Part shown: piece by piece, positions 48,856 to 56,019 of the stretch
Position numbering within the stretch: the stretch's first letter is position 1
Layout: every line of letters begins with the position of its first letter
NCBI RefSeq assembly: GCF_004886325.1
Contig: NZ_QXFN01000005.1
Location: forward strand, 372,001 to 436,000
Reading direction: 5' to 3'
DNA from: Cellulomonas telluris
GTDB taxonomy: Bacteria > Actinomycetota > Actinomycetes > Actinomycetales > Cellulomonadaceae
DNA: 64,000 nt
Translations under genes and position numbers: made by a program
Notes under the pieces: generated by a model
Databases searched by the model: none
Seen by the model: the letters and a program-made list of their open reading frames with translations, nothing else
Told to the model about the DNA's origin: nothing

Positions 48856-49287
48856 TCACGACCTCCCCGACCACCCGTCGAGCGCGGACAGGCGGTCGAG
48901 CGCGGCCCGCACCCGCTCGACCATCGCCTCGTCGGTGAGGGCGTCCGGCCCGCGCAGCGCCGGGTCGTCCGTGTACTCGTCCTCGAGCAGGAAGAAGACG
49001 TCGTCGAGGACCCGGGCGAACGGCGCGCGCAGCCGCTCGCCGTGCCGCAGCGCCCGGCTGCGACCGGCGAACCAGGCGCGCACGAACTCCTCCCCGTCGA
49101 CGGCGCCGTCCACCACCGCCCGCATGCTGGCGATCTGCCCCGCGACGCCCGCGTCCGCGGGCACCTGGCCCGGGCGCGCCCACGCGCGCGGCCCGCTCCT
49201 GCGCGCCTGCCGCGGGTCGGAGCCCGGCGAGGTGCCCGGCCCGCCGGTCCGTCGCGAGCGGGGGCCACCGGGGGCCGGCGACGTCAC
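48856..49287 (-). CDS. Colicin-immunity-like protein
   Basis: 143 aa. After a basic Pro/Arg-rich head (about 45 residues) the conserved part runs IASMRAVVDGAVDGEEFVRAWFAGRSRAL, LDDVFFLLEDEYTDDPALRG and LTDEAMVERVRAALDRLSAL. This resembles the bacterial self-protective colicin-like immunity family, which binds tRNase or DNase toxins. GTG 49287 overlaps the preceding stop (GTGA). It is the last gene of the immunity-like cluster and lies next to ssrA. No toxin gene is visible. Confidence 0.6.
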   Translation of the reverse strand: MTSPAPGGPRSRRTGGPGTSPGSDPRQARRSGPRAWARPGQVPADAGVAGQIASMRAVVDGAVDGEEFVRAWFAGRSRALRHGERLRAPFARVLDDVFFLLEDEYTDDPALRGPDALTDEAMVERVRAALDRLSALDGWSGRS

Positions 49288-49646
49288 CGCAGCCGCCCGG
49301 TCTCGGCGAGGTGCTGCACGAAGGCCTCGTGCAGCACCTCGGCGAGCTCGCGGCCGTCGGAGTCGACCAGGTGCACGCGACCGACCTCGGCGCTCGCCGT
49401 CGCGCCGTCCACGGCGGCCAGGGCGCTGTGCAGCAGCCCGCGCGCGGCTTCCGCCAGGACCGCGCGCAGGTCCTCCGTCCGACCGTCGAGTGCTTCCCCC
49501 AGCCGCCGGTAGGGCCCTGGGTCGTCCATCCACGGACCGTCGTCGGGACTCGTCACGCCGCGGACGACCGTGTCGACCCGGCCGTCCGCCGCTCGGGCGA
49601 GGTCCTCCAGGAACGCCGCCAGGAGCCTGCTGTCCGCGCCACTCAT
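49284..49646 (-). CDS. Unknown small protein in immunity-like cluster
   Basis: 120 aa, acidic and soluble: MSGADSRLLAAFLEDLARAA, DDPGPYRRLGEALDGRTEDLRAVL, VHLVDSDGRELAEVLHEAFVQHLAE. No family is recognised with confidence. It overlaps both neighbours by 4 bp (ATGA 49643-49646, GTGA 49284-49287), so it is co-translated with a CdiI-like and a colicin-immunity-like protein. An immunity role is guessed from context only. Confidence 0.65.
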   Translation of the reverse strand: MSGADSRLLAAFLEDLARAADGRVDTVVRGVTSPDDGPWMDDPGPYRRLGEALDGRTEDLRAVLAEAARGLLHSALAAVDGATASAEVGRVHLVDSDGRELAEVLHEAFVQHLAETGRLR

Positions 49647-50101
49647 CGCCTCACCTCTCCGTGTGCCCGGGGACGCTCGTCCGGCCTCCTGTGACCCGGA
49701 CGACGACCGTCACCGCCCAGCCCCCGCGGAGGCCACGGACCGTCGCGGTGCCGCCCGTCGAGCACGGCGACGACCACCTCGAACCACTCCCGGTAGGACA
49801 GGCCGTCGTGGCGCCGCGGCTCGTACGACGCGCCGAAGCGGGTCCGCCACACGTGCTCGAGCTCGTCCTCGTCCCGCGCCTCGGCGAGCAGCTGCACGAC
49901 CTCGCGTCGCAGGCTCCCGACGGCCTCGTCCCCCGCCTCCTGGGCGAACACCCGCACCACGCCCGCCGGGTCGCTCGCCTCGAGGTCGTAGTCCTGGTGG
50001 AAGTAGTGCCTGGCGAGGTACCCGAGGGTGGCCAGCGGCTCGGGGCGCGGGCGGGGCCGGCCGTGCTTGCGCGGGACCCAGGCGTCCCCTGACGTGACCA
50101 T
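49643..50101 (-). CDS. CdiI-like contact-dependent-inhibition immunity protein
   Basis: 152 aa. LATLGYLARHYFHQDYDLEASDPAGVVRVFAQEA is the strongest clue: the YFHQD-x-DLE motif and following helices are typical of the CdiI_2-like immunity family. DDELEHVW-like repeats and the SYREWFEVVVAVL end fit the fold. The first 25 residues are Arg/Pro-rich and the tail is basic. In other bacteria such proteins neutralise the toxin domain of CdiA or polymorphic toxins. No toxin partner is encoded in the window. Confidence 0.65.
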   Translation of the reverse strand: MVTSGDAWVPRKHGRPRPRPEPLATLGYLARHYFHQDYDLEASDPAGVVRVFAQEAGDEAVGSLRREVVQLLAEARDEDELEHVWRTRFGASYEPRRHDGLSYREWFEVVVAVLDGRHRDGPWPPRGLGGDGRRPGHRRPDERPRAHGEVRR

Positions 50102-50245
50102 GCCCGCGATCCTGCCCGATGCCCCTCGGCCGAGTCCCCGGGTTTCGACGACGCGGGTGCTCGCCGCCTCGAGCACCGTGCGAGGGCTGGCAAGGACGTG
50201 AGTCCGCACTGTGCGCCGGACGACGCGAGCTCGGCTCGCCGCCGC

Positions 50246-50776
50246 TCAGGGCAGGACCGCGTGGACCGCGCGCCAGTCGTCCAGCCGCGGGTCCCCGGCG
50301 CGCTCGCTCACGACGAGGGCGGGCGCCAGGAGGTTCTTCACCTGCCGCAGGCGGTGCATCCGGTCTCGCGGCAGGTCCCGCCAGCGCGCGGCGTCGGCCG
50401 CGACCTGTGCCGCGTCGGAGGGCAGCGCCGCCAGGACGAGGTCGACCGCGGTCCGTGCGTCGAGCAGCGCGACCCCGGGCCTGGGCCCTCCGGCGCACGC
50501 CAGCGCGAACGCCGTGAGGTGCAGGCGCCGCACGAGGGCGTCGTCGGACCCGAACGCCCCAGACTCGACCGCACGCGCCAGCACGTCGACGACCACCGGG
50601 CTGCACACGGCCCAGGCCTGCTCGTCCAGGGTCGGGCCGTCCGTCTGGAGGGCGTGTGTCAGCAGCCAGACGAGGGCCCGCTAGCGTCCCGCGTCGAGGT
50701 CGGCCGGCGCGGGCGGCTCCGCCAGCGCCCCAACCAGATCGTGCAGGTCGCGTCCCGCGAGCCGCTCGACGTCCAT
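50246..50776 (-). pseudogene. Immunity-cluster gene interrupted by an in-frame TAG
   Basis: From ATG 50776 (sharing bases with the ankyrin gene's stop, TGATG) the frame reads MDVERLAGRDLHDLVGALAE to DLDAGR, then TAG at codon 32 (50681-50683). The same frame continues RALVWLLTHALQTDGPTLDE and on to HRLRQVKNLLAPALVV and the stop at 50246: 176 sense positions in total. Codon bias is coding-like on both sides. Trp (TGG) at the stop would restore the gene by one base. The downstream portion alone could start at GTG 50608 (120 aa). Family unknown. Confidence 0.7.
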
Positions 50777-51225
50777 CACGCGTTGCTTCGGTGGCTCGGC
50801 TGTGCGGCCGAGCCCGGCGCACCGGCACGACCGCCGGCCGCGAGGTGCGACTCGATCAGCGCGACCGCGAGCCAGTGCCCGCCCAGGCGCGCCGCCTGGA
50901 GCGCCGACCCCGCACCGTGCCCACCCGGGGCGAGGGGATCAGCGCCGCGCGCGAGCAGGTACGCCGTCGTGTCCACGTGCAGCGGCGCGCCCCGCTCGAC
51001 GTGCGCGTCGATCTCGACGTCCACCGCGTGCTGCAGCAGCGTCAGGCCGCCCGCCACCTCCTCGACGTCCGTCCCCGCGTCCAGCAGGTCCCGCAGGCGC
51101 GGCAGGTCCTCGTGCTCGACCGCGGCGTGCGCCGGCGACACCTCCGCTCCCCTCACGCACCCGCTGCCGGCGCTGGGGACGGGGGCGGGCTCCGACGTCA
51201 CGGCCCCCTCCCACTCCAGGGTCAC
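50776..51225 (-). CDS. Ankyrin-repeat protein of the immunity-like cluster
   Basis: 149 aa. Two to three ankyrin-like helix-hairpin units: SPAHAAVEHEDLPRLRDLLDAGTDVEE, TLLQHAVDVEIDAHV with DTTAYLLARGADPLAPGGHG, and SALQAARLGGHWLAVALIESHL. Ankyrin proteins are frequent in polymorphic-toxin immunity clusters. GTG 51225 overlaps the preceding stop by 4 bp (alternative GTG 51201). A Gly/Ala-rich tail ends at PSHRSNA. Confidence 0.75.
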   Translation of the reverse strand: MTLEWEGAVTSEPAPVPSAGSGCVRGAEVSPAHAAVEHEDLPRLRDLLDAGTDVEEVAGGLTLLQHAVDVEIDAHVERGAPLHVDTTAYLLARGADPLAPGGHGAGSALQAARLGGHWLAVALIESHLAAGGRAGAPGSAAQPSHRSNA

Positions 51226-51695
51226 ACCGGCTCCTGCCAGCGCGCGGTCAGGTCGGCCGCCGTCACCCGGATGCGTCCGTCGGTCAGGGCGATCTCGTGG
51301 CTGCACCCGTCGGCGTGCGGGACGATCTCGTCGAGCTGCACGCTGCCGAGCCGGGTATCGGCCCAGCCGCCGTCGAGCGCGCCACGGTCGCCCGGCTCCA
51401 CGCCCAGCCCGGTCACGTCGCGGTAGGTGATGACCAGGCCGGCGTCGTGCTTGAAGCGGTTGGGACTCAGCTCCAGCTCCACGGCGAGCCGGTCCCGGGA
51501 GTCCCGCACGACGAGCGTGGACAGGCGCAGGTCCTTGACGCAGCGGACCGAGCCGAAGTCGTAGTGGTCGGGGTCCAGGGCGAACGCGGCAGCCCCGGGT
51601 GGCAGCCGCTCCGCGAGCACCGGCAGCCGCTCGAGGTAGGGGCGCGGGTCGAGCGAGAACCCGTCGCGCACGCTCTCGACCAGGACGTGCTCCAT
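51222..51695 (-). CDS. Unknown soluble protein of the immunity-like cluster
   Basis: 157 aa from ATG 51695 (51698 also possible; GGAGGA lies just upstream). MEHVLVESVRDGFSLDPRPY is followed by a beta-rich body: FDFGSVRC-like strands, LVVRDSRDRLAVELELSPNR and CSHEIALTDGRIRVTAADL. No family is recognised. The 4-bp overlap with the ankyrin gene ties it to the cluster. Confidence 0.7.
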   Translation of the reverse strand: MEHVLVESVRDGFSLDPRPYLERLPVLAERLPPGAAAFALDPDHYDFGSVRCVKDLRLSTLVVRDSRDRLAVELELSPNRFKHDAGLVITYRDVTGLGVEPGDRGALDGGWADTRLGSVQLDEIVPHADGCSHEIALTDGRIRVTAADLTARWQEPV

Positions 51696-51828
51696 CATCG
51701 TTCCTCCGTCGTGCTCGGCAACGTCCCGGCGTCGTCCGTGCGTCGGGACTCTCGGTGGTGCTGGGCGTCTGCGAGCCGCCCTGTCCATGGCCGCTCCTTG
51801 TCGGTGGACGAGCACCATGGGCCCACCA

Positions 51829-52233
51829 TCAACCGATGACTCGGTCAGCATCGACGCCGTAGGCCGTGAGGTCCCGCCAGACGCAGGAGATGAAGTCACG
51901 AGCACATGCCTCGATGGCGTCGTCCGGTACCGGTCCGCCCCGCATGTGAGGGGACTGCTCGGAGAAGACGACCCACCCGTCGCCTTCTCGCATGATGGTG
52001 ATCAGCCCGATCAGGGAGGACGACATGGAGTCGAGCCGGAAGTCGTCGCGAACGACGGCGCGCAGCCACCGAGTCAGGCTCCACGCCAGCTCCGCCACCG
52101 TGAAGTACGGCTCGTGATAGATGACCACGTCTCGATCAACGATCCGGAAGTCGGCCTGAACCGACACGAGGTAGTCCTCCACGAGATCGCCCTCCAGCTC
52201 CGAGAAGTCGATGCCCCTCGAAGGCGCTACCAC
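51829..52233 (-). CDS. DUF7878-like immunity-associated protein
   Basis: 134 aa from GTG 52233. The core reads GIDFSELEGDLVEDYLVSVQ, VIYHEPYFTVAELAWSLTRWLRAV, DSMSSSLIGLITIMREGDGWVVFSEQ. It resembles small actinobacterial DUF7878-type proteins (recalled, not searched). Its base composition is visibly lower in GC than its neighbours, including ATG, AAG and CAT codons, which suggests horizontal arrival. It is the first gene of the cluster; the start is uncertain because no strong ribosome-binding site is present. Confidence 0.6.
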   Translation of the reverse strand: MVAPSRGIDFSELEGDLVEDYLVSVQADFRIVDRDVVIYHEPYFTVAELAWSLTRWLRAVVRDDFRLDSMSSSLIGLITIMREGDGWVVFSEQSPHMRGGPVPDDAIEACARDFISCVWRDLTAYGVDADRVIG

Positions 52234-52303
52234 CGCGCCATGAATCGACGGCCGCGCGGACGCCGTCCGGGCGCGCACCCGTGCGCATGTCGGTGGACTG
52301 CCC

Positions 52304-52309
52304 CACGAT
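52304..52309 (+). promoter_or_regulatory. Leaderless -10 element for DNA ligase gene
   Basis: CACGAT, then 6 nt, then ATG 52316. Confidence 0.35.
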
Positions 52310-52315
52310 GGCCCG

Positions 52316-53377
52316 ATGGACCTGCCCGTCATGCCCCCGGTCGCGCCGATGCTCGCGAAGTCGGTCAAGGAGATCCCCGACGTGGGGCACGTGGAGCCCA
52401 AGTGGGACGGCTTCCGCACGATCGTCTTCCGCGACGGCGACGAGGTCGAGCTGGGCAGCCGCAACGAGAAGCCGATGACCCGCTACTTCCCCGAGCTCGT
52501 CGAGGCGCTCAAGGCGAACCTGCCGGAGCGCTGCGTGGTCGACGGGGAGATCGTGGTCGTCACCGGCGACCGGCTCGACTTCGACGCCCTCCAGCAACGC
52601 ATCCACCCGGCCGCCTCGCGCGTCAAGCTCCTCGCCGGGCAGACGCCCGCGTCGTTCGTCGCGTTCGACCTGCTCGCACTCGGCGACGAGGACCTGACAC
52701 GCACGCCGTTCGGGGAGCGGCGCGCCCGGCTGGTCGAGGCGCTCGCGGACGCCCGTCCCCCCGTCCACGTCACCCCCGCCACAGGGGACATGGACGAGGC
52801 GCAGCGGTGGTTCACGCAGTTCGAGGGTGCCGGCCTCGACGGTGTCGTCGCCAAACCGCTCGACGGCACCTACCAGCCCGACAAGCGCACGATGTTCAAG
52901 GTCAAGCACGAGCGGACGGCCGACTGCGTGGTCGCCGGCTTCCGCTGGCACAAGTCCGGGGACGTGGTCGGTTCGCTGCTGCTGGGGCTGTGGTCCGACG
53001 ACGGGCACCTGCAGCACGTCGGCGTCAGCGCGTCGTTCCCGATGGCGCGGCGCAAGAGCCTGCTCGACGACCTCGCGCCGTACCGCGACGTCGACCTGGC
53101 CGAGCACCCGTGGGGCTCGTGGGCGGACCAGTCGGCCCACGCCGACCGCCGCATGCCCGGCGCGGTCAGCCGCTGGAACGCGCAGAAGGACCTGTCGTTC
53201 GTCCCCCTGCGCCCCGAGCTCGTCGTCGAGGTCGCGTACGACCACATGGAGGGCGACCGCTTCCGGCACACCGCGCAGTTCCGCCGCTGGCGCCCCGACC
53301 GCGACCCGCGTTCGTGCACGTACGCCCAGCTCGAGGAGCCGGTGCGCTTCGACCTCGCGGAGATCCTCGGCGGCTGA
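52316..53377 (+). CDS. ligC: ATP-dependent DNA ligase, LigC type
   Basis: 353 aa. Adenylation motif I is EPKWDGFR (Lys about residue 29), then VVDGEIVV, FVAFDLLAL, LDGVVAK and MFKVKHERTADCVV (motifs III-V); the C-terminal OB-fold holds AVSRWNAQKDLSFVPLRPELVVEVAYDHMEG. It has no polymerase or nuclease domains, which matches mycobacterial LigC, the stand-alone repair ligase. It closes nicks using ATP, supplementing NAD-dependent LigA. Transcribed away from the immunity cluster. Confidence 0.9.
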   Translation: MDLPVMPPVAPMLAKSVKEIPDVGHVEPKWDGFRTIVFRDGDEVELGSRNEKPMTRYFPELVEALKANLPERCVVDGEIVVVTGDRLDFDALQQRIHPAASRVKLLAGQTPASFVAFDLLALGDEDLTRTPFGERRARLVEALADARPPVHVTPATGDMDEAQRWFTQFEGAGLDGVVAKPLDGTYQPDKRTMFKVKHERTADCVVAGFRWHKSGDVVGSLLLGLWSDDGHLQHVGVSASFPMARRKSLLDDLAPYRDVDLAEHPWGSWADQSAHADRRMPGAVSRWNAQKDLSFVPLRPELVVEVAYDHMEGDRFRHTAQFRRWRPDRDPRSCTYAQLEEPVRFDLAEILGG

Positions 53378-53458
53378 GCGCCCGTCGGCCGCGCCGGAGC
53401 GGCCGGTCGACGCCCCCCGCCGGCGCGCCCGGGCCTCGACGGACCACCGTCCCCGGCC

Positions 53459-53464
53459 TACCGT
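53459..53464 (+). promoter_or_regulatory. -10 element for the DUF427 gene
   Basis: TACCGT lies 45 nt before ATG 53510. Confidence 0.35.
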
Positions 53465-53509
53465 GCGGAAGGACGGCAGACCGCCGCCTCACGTCACCCG
53501 GAGGTCGCC

Positions 53510-53812
53510 ATGCCCACCGCCACCCTGAACGGCACCGTCCTCGCCGAGGCGGCCGAGTCGGACGTGCTGCACATCGAGGGCAATGTCTACTTCCCGCCGT
53601 CCAGCGTCCGCACGGACCTGCTGGAGACGTCGCCCACGCCCTACGTCTGCCCGTGGAAGGGCGAGTGCCAGTACTGGTCGGTCCGCGACGGCGACGCGCT
53701 CGTCGAGGACCAGGCCTGGTCCTACCCGCACCCGTACCCCTCGGCGTTCGAGCGCGTGGGCGCCGACTTCAGCGGCTACGTCGCGTTCTCCCCGGACGTC
53801 GAGGTCCGCTGA
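53510..53812 (+). CDS. DUF427 family protein
   Basis: 100 aa. Motifs AEAAESDVLHIEGNVYFPPSSV, TPYVCPWKGECQYWSV and WSYPHPYPSAFERVGADFSGYVAFSPDVEV are diagnostic of DUF427, a small beta-barrel-like family often near MDR or epoxide genes. CPWKGE-x-x-YW is the most conserved stretch. GGAGG precedes the ATG. Biochemical role unknown. Confidence 0.92.
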   Translation: MPTATLNGTVLAEAAESDVLHIEGNVYFPPSSVRTDLLETSPTPYVCPWKGECQYWSVRDGDALVEDQAWSYPHPYPSAFERVGADFSGYVAFSPDVEVR

Positions 53813-53834
53813 CGCGACCCACTCACCCCGCACC

Positions 53835-53902
53835 GAGCGCGCCACTCGCCGGACGAGCGCACCGGTCCTTCGCGGTGCGCTCGCGCGACGAGTGGCGCGC
53901 TC
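53835..53902. terminator. Nested inverted repeat (bidirectional terminator or REP-like element)
   Basis: Outer arms GAGCGCGCCACTCG (53835-53848) and CGAGTGGCGCGCTC (53889-53902), inner arms CGAGCGCACCG (53854-53864) and CGGTGCGCTCG (53873-53883), separated by a symmetric 5-nt internal loop and an 8-nt apical loop. It lies between the convergent DUF427 and DUF6480-like genes. Confidence 0.65.
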
Positions 53903-53915
53903 GCGGGTGGGGCGC

Positions 53916-54164
53916 TCAGTCGGTGATGCCGATGGCGTAGCCGACGAAGTACAGGCCCACCAGCACGACGACGACGCCGACGATCGCGTAGACGAGCCAG
54001 TTCGACCCGGTGGACCCCACCTTCGGCTGGTGCGCGGACAGGCCCGACGTGGTCGACGACTCCCCGGGCGGGGTGTCCCCCGGGTTGACACCTCCGCCGG
54101 CCTCCAGGCCGGGCGTCTGGTCGGGCTGCGGGTCGGGCGTGCTCGCCCCGGGCGACTGGCTCAT
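53916..54164 (-). CDS. DUF6480-like small membrane protein
   Basis: 82 aa. A Pro/Asp/Gly-rich soluble head (PDPQPDQTPGLEAGGGVNPG, DTPPGESSTTSG) is followed by one membrane helix (WLVYAIVGVVVVLVGLYFVGYAIG). The PGLEPGGGV-x-PG-x-TPP pattern matches actinobacterial DUF6480. Start ATG 54164 with AAGGGGAC upstream. Function unknown. Confidence 0.75.
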   Translation of the reverse strand: MSQSPGASTPDPQPDQTPGLEAGGGVNPGDTPPGESSTTSGLSAHQPKVGSTGSNWLVYAIVGVVVVLVGLYFVGYAIGITD

Positions 54165-54236
54165 GCGTCCCCTTCTCTCCGGACTGCTCGCTCCACCGTC
54201 GCCCCCGGCCACCGGGACGGCAACCCGAGGCGCCGG

Positions 54237-55832
54237 TCAGCCCTCCACCGTGAGGATCTCCGCGTCGAGGGCCACGTCGGTGTCGAGCGTGACGTACCCG
54301 CGCTCCTCGAACAGCACCGTGAGGCGGTCCGCCTCGACGACGGACACGACACCCGGCCCGAACTCCTGGTGCCGCACGGCCTGCCCGGGACGGACCCGGT
54401 CCTCCGACGCCCGGACCGACGTCCCCGCGTCGCACGAGTCGCAGTGCCCGCACACGTCGCGCCGCTCCTCGCCCAGCAGCTCCAGGAGCAGGCGCCGGCG
54501 GCAGTCGGTGGTGTCGGTGTAGGTGCGCACGAGGTCGACGCGGGACGTCTCGAGCCGTGCGCGGCGCTCGCGCTCCTCCTGCACGTCGGCCAGGACGCGC
54601 CGCACGCGGGCGCCCTCGACGGTCCGGAACCGGCCGTCGTCGTCCCGGACGGCGCCCACGCGCTGCAGCTCGCCGAGGGCGCGCGCGACCGTGCGGCGCG
54701 CGAGCCCGGTGCGCTCCGCGAGCGTCGCCTGGTCGGCCGGGCTCTCCTCGAGCGCACGGACGACGGACGTCAGCGTCTGCGGGCGCGACCCGCCGCTGGA
54801 GCGCTGGTAGCGGGCCAGGCCGTGGTCCTCCGGGCGGTGCACGACCAGCGCGCGCGCCGGCTCCTCGTCGCGTCCCGCACGGCCGACCTCCTGGTAGTAC
54901 GAGTCGAGCGTCGTGGGCGGGCCGGCATGCACGACGAGCCGCACGTCGGCGCGGTCGACGCCCATGCCGAACGCCGAGGTCGCGACGACGAGGTCGGCGT
55001 CGCCGGACAGGAACCGGTCCTGGGCGGCGGACCGCTCCTTGGCCGGCAGGCCCGCGTGGTAGACGAGCGCGGGCCGCCCGTCCTCGGCGAGCGCCTCCGC
55101 GAGGGCCTCCGTGTGCGCGCGCGTGCGTGCGTAGACGATCACGGCGCCCGGCTCGTCGAGCACCGCCTCGCGCACGTAGGCGTCGCGCTCGTCCTCGCTG
55201 GCCGCGGGGCGTGCGCCGAGCCAGATGTTCGGCCGGTCGGCGTCGTGCACCAGCACCCGCGGGTCGCGCATCTCGAGCTGGTCGACGATCTCCTCGCGCA
55301 CGTGCGCCGACGCGGTGGCGGTGAGCGCGAGCACGCGCGGGTCGCCGAGCCGGTGCACCGCCCAGCCGACGAGCAGGTAGTCGGGCCGGAAGTCGTGCCC
55401 CCACTCGCTCACGCAGTGCGCCTCGTCGACCACGACGAGACCCACGTCGGCCTGCTGCAGGGCGTCGAGGACGACCTCGCGCTGGAGCTGCTCCGGGCCG
55501 AGCAGCAGCACGTCGAGGTCGCCCGAGGACGCCGCCTCGAGCGCCTCCCGCTGCTGCGCGGCGGTCCGTGCCGAGCTGACCGACGCCGCCCGCAGCCCCG
55601 ACTCGCGCAGCGACGTCACCTGGTCGCGCTGCAGCGCGAGCAGGGGCGAGACCACGACCGTCAGTCGCTCGGCGACGAGCGTCGCCACCGCGTACACGGC
55701 CGTCTTGCCCGCCCCCGTGCGAGCCACCAGGAGCGTGTCGTGCTCCGCCAGTCCCGCGAGGGCGTCACGCTGCGACTCCCGCAGCTCGATCCCCTCGCCC
55801 AGCACGCGCGTCACCGCCGCGTCGACGTCCAC
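54237..55832 (-). CDS. recQ: RecQ-family DNA helicase
   Basis: 531 aa. Walker A ARTGAGKT, VVVSPLLALQRDQV, DEAHCVSEWGHDFRP (the RecQ aromatic-rich loop) and helicase-C motifs VIVYARTRAHTEALAE, VATSAFGMGVDRADVRLVVHAGPP and YYQEVGRAGRD. A zinc-binding tail (CRRRLLLELLGEERRDVCGHCDSC) and winged-helix-like region follow, but no HRDC domain is seen. GTG 55832 begins at the helicase. It unwinds DNA during repair. It lies upstream of no obvious partner. Confidence 0.93.
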   Translation of the reverse strand: MDVDAAVTRVLGEGIELRESQRDALAGLAEHDTLLVARTGAGKTAVYAVATLVAERLTVVVSPLLALQRDQVTSLRESGLRAASVSSARTAAQQREALEAASSGDLDVLLLGPEQLQREVVLDALQQADVGLVVVDEAHCVSEWGHDFRPDYLLVGWAVHRLGDPRVLALTATASAHVREEIVDQLEMRDPRVLVHDADRPNIWLGARPAASEDERDAYVREAVLDEPGAVIVYARTRAHTEALAEALAEDGRPALVYHAGLPAKERSAAQDRFLSGDADLVVATSAFGMGVDRADVRLVVHAGPPTTLDSYYQEVGRAGRDEEPARALVVHRPEDHGLARYQRSSGGSRPQTLTSVVRALEESPADQATLAERTGLARRTVARALGELQRVGAVRDDDGRFRTVEGARVRRVLADVQEERERRARLETSRVDLVRTYTDTTDCRRRLLLELLGEERRDVCGHCDSCDAGTSVRASEDRVRPGQAVRHQEFGPGVVSVVEADRLTVLFEERGYVTLDTDVALDAEILTVEG

Positions 55833-55976
55833 CCGCCACCTCCGTCCGGCGCGCCAGTGCGGCGGCCCCGCACCGTCCTACCCACCACGGGCCCCGCGCG
55901 CCCGGCGAACGCCCGATCCCCCGCGCCGCTGCGACGAGCGTCACGCGGCCGCCGCGCGGTCGCGGCACCGCGCACG

Positions 55977-55982
55977 TACGGT
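55977..55982 (+). promoter_or_regulatory. -10 element for the NADH dehydrogenase gene
   Basis: TACGGT lies 37 nt before ATG 56020, with GGAGG in between. Confidence 0.4.
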
Positions 55983-56019
55983 CGACCCGTCCCCCTGCGT
56001 CACGCTCCGGAGGTCACGG

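Noticed and set aside
48324-52233. Integrated genomic island with att sites at ssrA
   Set aside because: The cluster is on the 5' side of ssrA and I found no duplicate of the tmRNA 3' end or an integrase in the window.
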